Source of the DNA: Alphaproteobacteria bacterium
GTDB taxonomy: Bacteria; Pseudomonadota; Alphaproteobacteria; Micropepsales; Micropepsaceae
DNA: 43,328 nucleotides
Direction: 5' to 3'
Assembly: GCA_021324545.1 (NCBI GenBank)
Contig: JAJPIX010000025.1
Span: 1-43,328, forward strand
Each line of letters opens with the position of its first letter. The first letter of the stretch is position 1. A program made the translations under genes and the position numbers. The notes beneath the pieces are model-generated. The model searched no databases. It had not been told where the DNA came from and saw nothing but the letters and a program-made list of their open reading frames with translations. Of the stretch, positions 34,247-43,001 are shown piece after piece.

Positions 34247-36289
34247 TTGAAGCGGCTTGTCGCGCTCAGCTTAGGCGCTTTTTTTCTGGGTGCCTTTCCG
34301 GCATCGGCGCAAACGTCGCAATCGGTCGAAACGGTTGTCGTCACGGCGAGCCCGCCGCGGCCCGTGGGGCAGGAGGCTTTTTCATCGGTCACTCTGGATC
34401 AGGGCGAGCTTCAGGCTTTCAATCAGCTTGATGCGTCGCTGGAGCAGGTGCCGGGCCTGTCGCTCTTCCGCCGCTCGACGAGTCTCAATGCCAACCCGAC
34501 GATCCAGGGTGTCTCCCTGCGCGCGATCGCGCCTTCGGGGGCGGGCCGGGCGCTCGTGCTTCTCGATGGCGTCCCGGTGAACGACCCGTTCGGCGGCTGG
34601 GTGATTTGGGCCGCGCTTCCGCCGGAGGATATTGGCTCGGCCGAAGTTGTGCGCGGCGCCGGCGCCGGTCCTTACGGGGCCGGCGCGCTGACCGGCACGA
34701 TCACGCTGGACGAAAGGTCCGGTGCAAGCGGCGTTTCGACAGCGGATGTTTCGGCTGGCGCGCTCGGCACCTATCGGGTCGCGGCGTCCGGCGGAACAGC
34801 GCTCGGAAATCTCAAACTGCTCGGCAGCGTCGCCGGCGAGCGTAGTGATGGATGGATTCCGGTTGATAAGGCACAGCGTGGCGCCGCCGACAATCATCTG
34901 CGGCTCGATTCCGGTTCGGCCTCGTTGCGGGCGGAAGAAATGTTCGGCGATGTGCTGGCCTCTGCGCGCGTCGGCGTTTACGACGTCGCGCAAGGCGCGG
35001 GGCTCGTCGGCGCAGAAGCAAAGTCCAGGGGCGTTACCGGCAGCCTTACATTCGCGGCGGCGGCGACGCCCGAACGTCCGGGCTGGCGCGTGCAGGCGTG
35101 GGTCGTTCGCAGCAATTTCTCCAATACATCCGTTGCCACCGCGCCGGACCGCAGTTTCACGACCCCGGCCAACGACCAATTTGCCACGCCGGCTCTGGGC
35201 TTGGGGAGCAATCTGGCCCTCGTCGGCATGGCGGGACACATTCGCTGGGAAGCGGGCGGCGACATCCGCGCGGACAGCGGCGAATCGCGCGAGCACTTCC
35301 TTTTCGTTGCGCCGGACTTTCAGGACATGCGCCGCTCCGGCGGCAAGATGACGGTTGGCGGCCTCTATGCGGAAGGGGCCTACGATACGGCAGATTGGCT
35401 TCTGACCGCAGGCTTGCGCGGCGATGCCTGGTCCACGGCGCAAGGTCATCTGGACATTTCATCGATTGCAACGGGCGCGCCGGTCAGCCAGACCCGTTTT
35501 GACAGTCGCAGCGGCATTGTTCCCACGGGTCGTGCCGGCCTGCGCCGCAATTTTTCCGATGGCCAATATCTGCGGGCGGCTGCCTATTCCGGATTTCGCC
35601 CGCCGACGCTGAACGAGCTTTATCGCCCGTTTCGCGTCGGCAACAATGTGACGAACCAGAATCCCGACCTGAAGCCTGAGCGGCTGTACGGAGCCGAAAT
35701 CGGCTGGGGCGGCGATGAGCCTTGGCTGGCCTGGGACGCAGACATATTTTGGAACCGGCTGCACGATGCCGTCGCCAACGTAACGATCGGAACGGTCACC
35801 TGCGGAACGCCCCCCATCCCTTGCGGCACGCTTTCCGAGCGTCAGAACATCCCCGATATCGAGGCAGTCGGCCTCGAGGCTGATGCCGAACATCATCTTT
35901 CCAACGCCTTCGCGATGCGCGCGGCGGTCTCGCTCACCGATGCGCGCGTGCGCGATCCGGGCGATGCGTTGAACGGGAAGCGGCCGGCGCAGGCCCCGCT
36001 TGCCACGATCACCGGCGGGATCTTATGGCAGCCGCTCGATCCGCTCACGCTCGCAGCCAACCTGCGCTGGGAAAGTTCCCGTTTCGAAGACGATCTCAAC
36101 ACGCTCAGGCTGGGTTCGGCGCTCACCGTGGATGCGCGCGTTGACTGGCAGGTCGCGCCGGCCTGGTCAGCCTTCTTGGCCGCCGACAACCTGTTCAACG
36201 CCAATGTGGCGACACAGGAATCCACGCTGGGCGTGTTCAGCTATGGCGCGCCGCGTATCGTGAGCGTGGGATTGCTTTATGAGCCATGA
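34247..36289 (+). CDS. TonB-dependent outer-membrane receptor
   Basis: 680 residues. A signal peptide (1-21) is followed by a TonB-box-like VETVVVTAS (27-35). The plug domain (about 45-155) holds ALVLLDGVPVNDPFGGWV and EVVRGAGAGPYGAGALTGTI. A 22-strand barrel follows, with FRPPTLNELYRPFRVGNNVT and NPDLKPERLYGAEIGW. It takes up a ligand such as a siderophore or vitamin using energy from TonB-ExbBD, which are not in this window. The ligand is unknown. The start is TTG at 34247, with GGGGAA upstream. The C-terminus ends LLYEP rather than the usual terminal phenylalanine. Confidence 0.92.
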   Translation: MKRLVALSLGAFFLGAFPASAQTSQSVETVVVTASPPRPVGQEAFSSVTLDQGELQAFNQLDASLEQVPGLSLFRRSTSLNANPTIQGVSLRAIAPSGAGRALVLLDGVPVNDPFGGWVIWAALPPEDIGSAEVVRGAGAGPYGAGALTGTITLDERSGASGVSTADVSAGALGTYRVAASGGTALGNLKLLGSVAGERSDGWIPVDKAQRGAADNHLRLDSGSASLRAEEMFGDVLASARVGVYDVAQGAGLVGAEAKSRGVTGSLTFAAAATPERPGWRVQAWVVRSNFSNTSVATAPDRSFTTPANDQFATPALGLGSNLALVGMAGHIRWEAGGDIRADSGESREHFLFVAPDFQDMRRSGGKMTVGGLYAEGAYDTADWLLTAGLRGDAWSTAQGHLDISSIATGAPVSQTRFDSRSGIVPTGRAGLRRNFSDGQYLRAAAYSGFRPPTLNELYRPFRVGNNVTNQNPDLKPERLYGAEIGWGGDEPWLAWDADIFWNRLHDAVANVTIGTVTCGTPPIPCGTLSERQNIPDIEAVGLEADAEHHLSNAFAMRAAVSLTDARVRDPGDALNGKRPAQAPLATITGGILWQPLDPLTLAANLRWESSRFEDDLNTLRLGSALTVDARVDWQVAPAWSAFLAADNLFNANVATQESTLGVFSYGAPRIVSVGLLYEP

Positions 36290-36358
36290 CTCCACTTCGC
36301 CGGTGACGGCGTTGTCGTATGGGGTAACATCGGGAAGCCCTCAAACGGAGCTGTCCCC

Positions 36359-37354
36359 ATGGAATTCGTCGCTCTCGGCAAGACCGGCCTGAAGGTCTCC
36401 CGCCTCTGCCTCGGCTGCATGACCTATGGCTCCCCCAAATGGCGGGACTGGATTCTGGGCGAGGAAGACGCCCGCCCCTTTTTCCGGCGCGCCGTGGAAG
36501 CGGGCATAAACTTCTTTGATACCGCCGACGTCTATTCGATAGGTGCGAGCGAAGAGGTCACGGGCCGGGCGCTCAGGGAATATGCCGGAAGCCGTGAAAG
36601 CTATGTGCTTGCGACGAAGGTGTTTATGCCGATGGGCAATTCGCCCAATCAGGGCGGCCTTTCGCGCAAGCATATCCTGCACGCGATCGACAACAGCCTG
36701 AAACGGCTGGGTCACGATTACGTGGACCTCTACCAGATCCACCGCTTCGACCCGTCGACGCCGATGGAAGAAACCATCGACGCGCTGCACGATGTGGTGA
36801 AGGCCGGCAAGGCGCGCTATATCGGCGCCTCGTCCATGTATGCGTGGCAGTTCGCGCAATATCTGGCCAAGGCCGATGCAGCGCACAAGACGCGTTTCGT
36901 CTCCATGCAGAACCACTACAATCTCGTCTATCGCGAGGAAGAGCGCGAAATGATTCCGCTCTGCATTGCCGAAGGCATCGGGGTCATTCCGTGGAGTCCA
37001 CTGGCGCGCGGTTTTCTCGCCGGCAACCGCAAGCGCGGCGAGCAGGCCGGCGCCAATGCCGAAACCGCGCGGGCCAAATCCGACGAATTTGCGCACCAGA
37101 TGTATTATGACGACAGCGATTTCGACGTGGTGGATGCGGTCAGCGCCATCGCCGCCAGGCGCGGCGTCTCCAATGCGCAAGTTGCGCTGGCCTGGCTCCT
37201 GCACAAGCCCGGCGTGACCGCCCCCATCGTGGGCGCGTCCAAGCCGCATCATCTGGACGAAGCGATCAAGGCGGTTTCACTGAAGCTGGAACCCGACGAG
37301 ATCAGGGCGCTGGAAAAGCCTTACAGGCCGCATCGGGTGCTGGGTCACAGATAG
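36359..37354 (+). CDS. Aldo/keto reductase
   Basis: 331 residues in a (beta/alpha)8 barrel of the bacterial YghZ/MocA-like branch. The catalytic tetrad is D54 (FFDTADVY), Y59, K87 (LATKVF) and H128 (DLYQIHRFD). MEFVALGKTGLKVSRLCLGC is the family N-terminus. GVTAPIVGASKPHHLDEA binds the NADP phosphate. It reduces aldehydes or ketones with NADPH in the cytoplasm; the substrate is unknown. It lies 69 bp after the TonB receptor and could be read from the same promoter. Confidence 0.95.
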   Translation: MEFVALGKTGLKVSRLCLGCMTYGSPKWRDWILGEEDARPFFRRAVEAGINFFDTADVYSIGASEEVTGRALREYAGSRESYVLATKVFMPMGNSPNQGGLSRKHILHAIDNSLKRLGHDYVDLYQIHRFDPSTPMEETIDALHDVVKAGKARYIGASSMYAWQFAQYLAKADAAHKTRFVSMQNHYNLVYREEEREMIPLCIAEGIGVIPWSPLARGFLAGNRKRGEQAGANAETARAKSDEFAHQMYYDDSDFDVVDAVSAIAARRGVSNAQVALAWLLHKPGVTAPIVGASKPHHLDEAIKAVSLKLEPDEIRALEKPYRPHRVLGHR

Positions 37355-37378
37355 GCCGCGACTGCCGCGCAGTAGGGC

Positions 37379-38023
37379 TCACAGGCCGGGCCATATCCAG
37401 AAGACCAGGCCGACCGCCGCAATGATGGCCCCGCTCAGCACTTCGCCATAGCGTTCCAGCGGCCCCAGCGAAAGCCTCTGCAATCCCGCCGCCGAAACGC
37501 TGCAGAACACGACATAAGTCGCAATCGTGCTGGCGGCGAACACCACCGACATCAGAACAATCAGGCCCGAACCATGCCGCCCGGCGGCGAAGAAGGCCGG
37601 CAAGCCTTCGATCATGGGCGATGAGCCAAGGATCAGAAGCAACGCCGTTCGCCCGCGCCGTTCGTGGGCGTGGTCGTGCTCATGCGTATGGGGATGGCCA
37701 TGTTCGTGCTGATGACGGTGCATCGCTTCGTGGCGCATCTCCAGCAGCGACGAAAGGGCAATCCAGCCGCCAAAGCCGATCAGCGCCGCACTGGAGACGA
37801 TCTCGATCCAGCCGCCGAAGCGTTTGACCACGGCGATACCTGCGAGCCAAACAATCAGCCCCAGCACAAGCGTTGAGGTCACATGGCCGGTGCCGGCGCC
37901 CACGGCCGCGCGGATCGTTTCGGTCCGGCTCCAGCCCTGCTGGCGCGCCATCACGGCGATGGGCGCCCAGTGATCGGGCACCATTGTGTGCAGGACGCCG
38001 ATAGCGCCCACAGCCAGCACCAA
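37379..38023 (-). CDS. NicO/RcnA-like nickel-cobalt exporter-type membrane protein
   Basis: About 214 residues. The HxxxxDH motif LHTMVPDHWAP (11-21) in the first helix is the metal-transport signature of the NicO family. A cytoplasmic loop at about 96-120 is strongly His-rich (HRHQHEHGHPHTHEHDHAH), as in RcnA. About six hydrophobic helices are visible. The likely role is export of Ni, Co or a similar divalent metal from the inner membrane. The start is uncertain: TTG at 38023 has no ribosome binding site. The frame continues upstream as IYSQLL without ATG or GTG, and GGGGG precedes an ATT codon. Confidence 0.8.
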   Translation of the reverse strand: MVLAVGAIGVLHTMVPDHWAPIAVMARQQGWSRTETIRAAVGAGTGHVTSTLVLGLIVWLAGIAVVKRFGGWIEIVSSAALIGFGGWIALSSLLEMRHEAMHRHQHEHGHPHTHEHDHAHERRGRTALLLILGSSPMIEGLPAFFAAGRHGSGLIVLMSVVFAASTIATYVVFCSVSAAGLQRLSLGPLERYGEVLSGAIIAAVGLVFWIWPGL

Positions 38024-38098
38024 TAGCAGTTGGGAATAAATCGTTGCCCCCGCTGTGCCTGCCGGCTCACGATAGCCGGATTTTGCCGGAAAGTGGCG

Positions 38099-38473
38099 TC
38101 AGGCGGCGGCCTTTTTCTCGCGGCGCTTCTTGATGCCCGCATAGAAGCTGGCAGCCATAAGAAAATAGAGGAGGTAATCCACGTCGCTGTTTACCGAATC
38201 AGGCAATACGAAAGATGCGATTCCGAAGCTGAGCGATGCCATCAGGTAAAGCGGGCGCCAGGGAATCCTGAAATTCTTCCGCCGTGCCCTTTTCCATTCT
38301 TCCAGTTCGGCATCGACCGAAGGCTGTGCGATCTCAAATGCATGTGCCGGTTCGCCGGCGGATCGGGGAATTTCATCGCGCGCGGCCGGCGCGGGCGGGG
38401 AAACAGGCGCAGCTCGCTTGTTGACGCGCGGTTGCGCCTGAACGCGTCGCCCGAATGCCTGCCTGTTCGCCAT
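38099..38473 (-). CDS. Small membrane protein of unknown function
   Basis: 124 residues, not recognised. The first 70 residues are polar and Ala/Pro/Arg-rich. Two hydrophobic segments follow: WRPLYLMASLSFGIASFVLP and VDYLLYFLMAASFYAGI. The tail is basic (KKRREKKAAA). It is probably anchored in the inner membrane with both ends cytoplasmic. ATG 38473 is chosen; a start 48 bases upstream is possible. It precedes the metal exporter gene by 75 bp on the same strand, so the two may be co-transcribed. Confidence 0.7.
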   Translation of the reverse strand: MANRQAFGRRVQAQPRVNKRAAPVSPPAPAARDEIPRSAGEPAHAFEIAQPSVDAELEEWKRARRKNFRIPWRPLYLMASLSFGIASFVLPDSVNSDVDYLLYFLMAASFYAGIKKRREKKAAA

Positions 38474-38594
38474 GGGCTGTCCGGAAATGGCCGCCCATGG
38501 TCGCAGGTTTCCGCTTAGCAAGAGCTTAATGCCATGCTTGGCATTTTGGGATCTTCAGGATCTTGAGGCGACCTGGCCCGGGCCGGTGCCCAAC

Positions 38595-39101
38595 CTAGTC
38601 GAGCGCGAACCACTCTTCGCTTTCCGGCTTGTCCTGTTCGGAGGCGAAGCGGTTTTCGTATTCGGTGGCGCCCACGATGCCATCGGCATGCGTTCCGTCG
38701 GTGGCAAGCGGCATGATGATCCGCTCGCCAATGCCATGGCGGTCCACATGACGGAATACCAGCCCCGCGTTGCGATGAAAGGCCGGTTCGGTCACAACGC
38801 GCTTCACGCGCGCAAACAGGCGCGGGTAGTCGGCCGGCGGATAGATATCGCGCATGGAAAGGCCGCGCAGATTCTTGCCGAAGACCTGCGCGATCCGCTC
38901 GCCGGAAAGCCGTGCGATGAAATTGTCCGCTGCGGCGTCGTAGCGATAGGCCCAAACGATCGGCAGATGCGGTGCGATCGCCGCTGGCTTGATGTCGCTC
39001 CAGGCGGGCATCCGCCGGCCGGCGCGTGCACTGTTCCAATGCTGGGCGATCTGCCTCAGCGCGGGTGAGATGATTGCCCGCTCGAAATCCCCAAAGCTCA
39101 T
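38595..39101 (-). CDS. PAS-domain protein (PAS_5 family)
   Basis: 168 residues consisting of one PAS-like sensor domain without an output domain. PAWSDIKPAAIAPHLPIVWA, then LSGERIAQVFGKNLRGLSMRD and IIMPLATDGTHADGIVGATE, match the PAS_5 family, which is common in alphaproteobacteria. Such proteins may bind a small ligand or a partner protein; the function is unknown. The ATG at 39101 is chosen because the conserved sequence begins there; the frame stays open to 39398 with atypical composition. The ribosome binding site is weak. Confidence 0.8.
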   Translation of the reverse strand: MSFGDFERAIISPALRQIAQHWNSARAGRRMPAWSDIKPAAIAPHLPIVWAYRYDAAADNFIARLSGERIAQVFGKNLRGLSMRDIYPPADYPRLFARVKRVVTEPAFHRNAGLVFRHVDRHGIGERIIMPLATDGTHADGIVGATEYENRFASEQDKPESEEWFALD

Positions 39102-39227
39102 GTTCTGCGCAGGCCGCGAATCAAAAATCCTATTTGGATTGGAACAGCGGGGCGATGCTTCGCCAAGCCTTTGATTCGGATGGCTGTACCGCCTGCGATG
39201 CATGCTTCCTAAAAAGGGAAGGAATGC

Positions 39228-39256
39228 TTGACACGGGACCCGTCTTCTGCTATTCT
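39228..39256 (+). promoter_or_regulatory. Near-consensus sigma-70 promoter facing away from both flanking genes
   Basis: A perfect TTGACA (39228-39233), a 17-bp spacer and TATTCT (39251-39256). Initiation is expected near 39263. The palindrome CACAATTGTG (39269-39278) lies just after the start site and could be an operator. No protein gene lies downstream on this strand; transcription would run toward the 3' end of the efflux lipoprotein gene in antisense. Confidence 0.55.
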
Positions 39257-39262
39257 CACTCC

Positions 39263-39510
39263 AATCTCCACAATTGTGCCTTAAATCTTCGCGCGGCCCC
39301 GTGCTTTGCCGCGTTGGTATTCGCCCCTTGTGTGAAAGAAAAAGAACCCGCGCTGGTCTGGCGTCGTCACCTCGCGGCCTGTGCGCGCCGCGAAACATTT
39401 CTTGCGGCAGATCGTGGACTCAGCCGTCGCCTGGGATCTGTCTTGTCCCGTGCGCAGGCGCGGAAATCGGCGCCGGGGGTGTATCGCGGCTGCACCAATG
39501 CCGAAAAATC
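39263..39510 (+). ncRNA. Possible structured noncoding RNA
   Basis: Transcription from the strong promoter would give an RNA with two hairpins that share 6-bp arms: CGCGGC-N10-GCCGCG at 39292-39313 and CGCGGC-N8-GCCGCG at 39373-39392. A terminal hairpin-like structure TCGGC...GCCGA (39466-39503) encloses GGTG/CACC and is followed by AAAATCTTC. I could not match it to tmRNA, RNase P RNA, SRP RNA or 6S RNA. Length and function are inferred only from promoter and structure. Confidence 0.28.
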
Positions 39511-39511
39511 T

Positions 39512-40999
39512 TCAGAACGGAAGGATCGGCAGGATGTAGTTGTCCGGATGCTTGCCAACGGTCGGCGTTGTGTCGGGGTTCTGCGCCTCCGTCCAGCCGC
39601 CGCCTAGGGCGTTGTACAGGCTGACCTCCGCCTGGAGATAGGCAAGCTTTGCCTGCACCAGCTCGTCTTGGGCGCTGAACAGGGTCTGCTGCGCCTGCAG
39701 CACGTTCAGCAGGTCAACAGTGCCTTCGCGGTATTGCAGCTCGGAAATGCGGAAAGCTTCGGCCGCGGCGTTCACCTCGTCCTGCAGGCTCTTGGTCTGT
39801 TGCGCAAAGGACGAGACCTGGCCCAGCGCGCTTTCGGTATTGGAGAAGGCATTCAGCACCGCCTTGCGATAGTCGGCGATCAGTTGGAGCTCCTCGGCAT
39901 AGGCGAGGTTGTTCTGCCCGATCAGCTGGCCGCCATCGAAGATGGTCTGCACGATGGATGCGCCGATGCTCCAGGCAAAGGCCTGGCTGCTGAACAGGGT
40001 CGAAAGCGCGGTGCTCGCATAGCCGCCCGATCCGGTCAGCGAAATCTGCGGGAAGAACGCAGCCCGCGAAGCGTTCAGGTTGGCGTGCGCCGCGGCAAGA
40101 TTGGAAAGCGCCTGCGAGACGTCGGGCCTGCGCTCCAGCAATTCGGACGGAATGCCCGGCTTCACCGGCAAAATCGTGATGCCGTCGATGGACTGGCCTT
40201 TCACATCGAAGCCTTCGGGCGCCTTCCCGAGAAGAATGGCCAGCGCGTAAAGCGCCTCGCGCTCTTCTTCTTCGAGCGGCGGAATTTCGGCCTGAATGCC
40301 CGCCACAAGGGCCTGTTGCTGCGCCAGGTCGAGATTGGAGGAAACGCCATTCTCGACCTTCGCCTTGGTGATGGTCAGAATGCGGTTGGCGGCGTCCAGG
40401 TTCTGATGGGCGATGGCAAGCCGTTGCCTCAGCGCCAGCACATCGAAATAGGTGTCGGCCGTATCGCCCACAACGGTGAGCGCCACGGCTTCCTGCGCGT
40501 ACTGCGCCGATTTCAGGTTTTCCCGTGCGGCCTCCAGATCGGACCGGGCCTTGCCGAACAGATCAAGCTGGTAGCTTGCGTTAAGCGTTGCGCCGAACGA
40601 ATTGGCCGTGCCGCCGGCGACCGTGCGCTTTTTTCCGTTCTTTCCGACCGTCTGAATCTTCTTGCTGCCAGCACGGTTCGCCGTTCCTTCGGCGTCAATC
40701 TGCGGAAAGAGGGTGGATCCGGCGATTTCCGTATTCGCCTCGGCCTGAAGCACCTGCGCCATGGCGTCTGCAAGGTCCAGATTGTCGGTCTGCGCCGTTG
40801 CGATGATCTGGTTCAGTTCGTCGCTGTTGAAGCCCTTCCACCAGTCCTGGTTGGGCCAGACCTGCGCGCTCTGTTCCTGCGGGGCCGTGAACGCGGCCGG
40901 AACATCGGTTGGTTTCAGGGCCTCGGGCGTCGGCGTTGCGCAACCTGCCAGTGCAAACACGATTGCCGCCGCGGAGGTGGTGGAAAGGAGGGTTTTCAT
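39512..40999 (-). CDS. NodT-family outer-membrane efflux lipoprotein (TolC-like)
   Basis: 495 residues. A lipoprotein signal ends in the lipobox LAGC with C20 as the lipidated residue. Two OEP repeats follow, forming the beta-barrel and long periplasmic helices: YQLDLFGKARSDLEAAREN in the first, and SIVQTIFDGGQLIGQNN in the second. RRPDVSQALSNLAAAHANLNA is a family hallmark. It forms the trimeric exit duct for the MacAB pump encoded just upstream (16-bp gap). The ATG at 40999 is chosen because the lipid signal starts there. The end of the gene is opposed by the rightward promoter at 39228. Confidence 0.93.
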   Translation of the reverse strand: MKTLLSTTSAAAIVFALAGCATPTPEALKPTDVPAAFTAPQEQSAQVWPNQDWWKGFNSDELNQIIATAQTDNLDLADAMAQVLQAEANTEIAGSTLFPQIDAEGTANRAGSKKIQTVGKNGKKRTVAGGTANSFGATLNASYQLDLFGKARSDLEAARENLKSAQYAQEAVALTVVGDTADTYFDVLALRQRLAIAHQNLDAANRILTITKAKVENGVSSNLDLAQQQALVAGIQAEIPPLEEEEREALYALAILLGKAPEGFDVKGQSIDGITILPVKPGIPSELLERRPDVSQALSNLAAAHANLNASRAAFFPQISLTGSGGYASTALSTLFSSQAFAWSIGASIVQTIFDGGQLIGQNNLAYAEELQLIADYRKAVLNAFSNTESALGQVSSFAQQTKSLQDEVNAAAEAFRISELQYREGTVDLLNVLQAQQTLFSAQDELVQAKLAYLQAEVSLYNALGGGWTEAQNPDTTPTVGKHPDNYILPILPF

Positions 41000-41015
41000 G
41001 GATGGTCCGCTCGAA

Positions 41016-43001
41016 TCATTCGCTCGCAAGCGCGACCACCGGATCGAGCCGCGCCGCCTTCATGGCAGGCGCAAAACCGAACACGAGCCCCGTCGCAACC
41101 GCGCAAGCAAAAGCTAATATAATGGGCGTGGGCGTAAATGCCACCGTCGTCCCCAGGGTCAGAATCAGCGTTCCTGTGGCCAGACCGCCCAAAACTCCGA
41201 TCACGCCGCCCAGGGCCGAAACCACCGTCGCTTCGGTCAGGAATTGCTGAAGGATATCCCGCATCCGGGCGCCGGTAGCCATCCGGATGCCGATTTCGCG
41301 GGTCCGCTCCGTCACGCTGACCAGCATGATATTCATGACGCCTATGCCGCCCACGAGGAGGGAAATAGCAGCCACCGATCCCAACAATGCCGTGAGCGTA
41401 TTCTGGGCAGACGTCGCGGTTTCAAGGATTTCGGCCATGTTGCGCACGAAAAAGTCCTGGATGCCGTTGTGCCGCGCGGTGATGAGGCTGGTCACCCGGT
41501 CCTGGACCGCGCTCATCTGGCTGAGGTCGCTGACCGCAACGGTGATCGAGCGCACGTAATGCTGGCCGAACACGCGCAGCATTCCGGTCGACAGCGGTAT
41601 GAACACAACGTCGTCCTGATCCTGGCCAAAGCTGCCTGCTCCCTTGGGCGACATCACGCCAATCACCTGAAACGGAATATTGTTGATGAGAACATATTGG
41701 CCGATCGGATCGCCGCCGTCCGGCAGAAGGTTGTCGACGACCGTCTGGCCCAGAACGGCCACGGCCCCATAGCTCCTTTCGTCGGCGTCGCTGAAGAATG
41801 TGCCCTCTGCGACCGGCCAGCTTCGCACGGTGGTGTAAGGCGGCGTCGTTGAATCCACGCTGGTCTGGTAATCGACATCGCCCAGCCGCACCGTGGCGCC
41901 GCCCTGGATTTCGGGCACGGCATTGGAGACGTACGGCAGCCTGGCCACCGCGTCGGCGTCTTCGGGCGTCATGGTGGCGATGGGGCCATTGTAGCCGCGC
42001 ATGTTGTGCCCGCCCGGGCGGACGAGGAGCAGATTGGTGCCCATGGAGCCGATCTGCTGAACGACAGCTTCTTTTGCGCCCTCGCCGATCGCCATCATGG
42101 CAACGACCGATCCCACGCCGATCATGATGCCGAGAAGCGTCAGCACCGTGCGGAAGATGTTGGTTCGCAAGGCGCGCATCGCCATTTGCATGGCTTCGCC
42201 AAGCCCGGAAAGGATTGCCCCGCCAGGCTGTGCCGTTGCTTGCAGCGGTGGAAGGGGCCTGGCAGCCGATGGGCGCGGTCCGCTGTCCGCGACGATCGTT
42301 CCGTCGCGGATTTCAATGATGCGCTGCGCGTGGGCAGCCACGCTCCGGTCATGCGTGATGACAATGACGGTATGGCCTTGGCGGGCGAGCTCGCGCATCA
42401 GCGCCATCACATCCTCGCCGCTCCTGGAATCGAGTGCGCCGGTCGGCTCGTCGGCAAGAACGATTCGACCGCCGTTCATCAGTGCGCGTGCGATGGAGAC
42501 GCGCTGCTGTTGTCCGCCGGAAAGCTGGCTCGGCCTGTGAGTCAACCGGTCGCCGAGCCCGAGCGACACAAGGAGATCAGTGGCGCGCTTGCGCCGTTCC
42601 GCCGAAGGAATTCCGGCATAGACGGCGGGGATTTCGACATTCTCCGTGGCGGTCGCTGTCCCGATGAGGTTGTAATTCTGGAAGACAAACCCGAAATCTT
42701 CGCGTCTCCGGGCTGCAAGCTGGTCGCGGTCGAAGCGTTGCACATCCTGGCCAGCGAAACGGTAGGTGCCGCTTGTCGGCCTGTCGAGGCAGCCCAGGAT
42801 GTTCATGAGAGTCGTCTTGCCGGAGCCGGACTGGCCCATGATGGCGACGAATTCGCCGGCATAGATGTCGAGCGAAATTCCGCGCAGCGCCTGCACTTCA
42901 ACTTCGCCGCCGCCGGTGACGAAGGTTTTGTGCACGTCGCGCAGGGATATCAGGGGCTCGACCGGGATAGCCGAGGCGGCAGGCTCCAGTGGTTTGTTCA
43001 T
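41016..43001 (-). CDS. macB: MacB-type ABC transporter, fused ATPase and permease
   Basis: 661 residues. The ATPase domain (about 17-240) has Walker A GQSGSGKT (56-63), signature LSGGQQQR (160-167), Walker [10 protein letters not shown] with E185, and the ITHD switch histidine. A linker leads to the first membrane helix ([20 protein letters not shown]), then a large periplasmic domain. Three C-terminal helices follow, including [25 protein letters not shown]. As a dimer with MacA and an outer-membrane channel it exports macrolides, peptides or other substrates by mechanotransmission. It is coupled to macA by ATGA overlap. Confidence 0.96.
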   Translation of the reverse strand: MNKPLEPAASAIPVEPLISLRDVHKTFVTGGGEVEVQALRGISLDIYAGEFVAIMGQSGSGKTTLMNILGCLDRPTSGTYRFAGQDVQRFDRDQLAARRREDFGFVFQNYNLIGTATATENVEIPAVYAGIPSAERRKRATDLLVSLGLGDRLTHRPSQLSGGQQQRVSIARALMNGGRIVLADEPTGALDSRSGEDVMALMRELARQGHTVIVITHDRSVAAHAQRIIEIRDGTIVADSGPRPSAARPLPPLQATAQPGGAILSGLGEAMQMAMRALRTNIFRTVLTLLGIMIGVGSVVAMMAIGEGAKEAVVQQIGSMGTNLLLVRPGGHNMRGYNGPIATMTPEDADAVARLPYVSNAVPEIQGGATVRLGDVDYQTSVDSTTPPYTTVRSWPVAEGTFFSDADERSYGAVAVLGQTVVDNLLPDGGDPIGQYVLINNIPFQVIGVMSPKGAGSFGQDQDDVVFIPLSTGMLRVFGQHYVRSITVAVSDLSQMSAVQDRVTSLITARHNGIQDFFVRNMAEILETATSAQNTLTALLGSVAAISLLVGGIGVMNIMLVSVTERTREIGIRMATGARMRDILQQFLTEATVVSALGGVIGVLGGLATGTLILTLGTTVAFTPTPIILAFACAVATGLVFGFAPAMKAARLDPVVALASE

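Larger units (their letters stand above)
39102..39511. other. Long intergenic region without a credible gene
   Basis: These 410 bp separate the PAS gene from the efflux lipoprotein gene, both leftward. The frames through it lack codon bias and ribosome binding sites. It holds a near-consensus rightward promoter, two hairpins with identical arms (CGCGGC...GCCGCG) and a small hairpin AATCC-TATTT-GGATT near the PAS start. See the promoter and RNA entries. Confidence 0.6.

Noticed and set aside
39102-39398. An N-terminal extension of the PAS protein
   Set aside because: The added residues are Arg/Pro/Ser-rich with no PAS similarity, while the conserved sequence begins at the ATG at 39101.
39263-39510. 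Identification of the putative RNA as tmRNA, RNase P RNA, SRP RNA or 6S RNA
   Set aside because: No tag-peptide codons, no GAGGAAAGTCC motif and no GGTCAGGTCCGGAAGG motif are present. A 6S-like long closing stem with a central bubble was not evident by eye.
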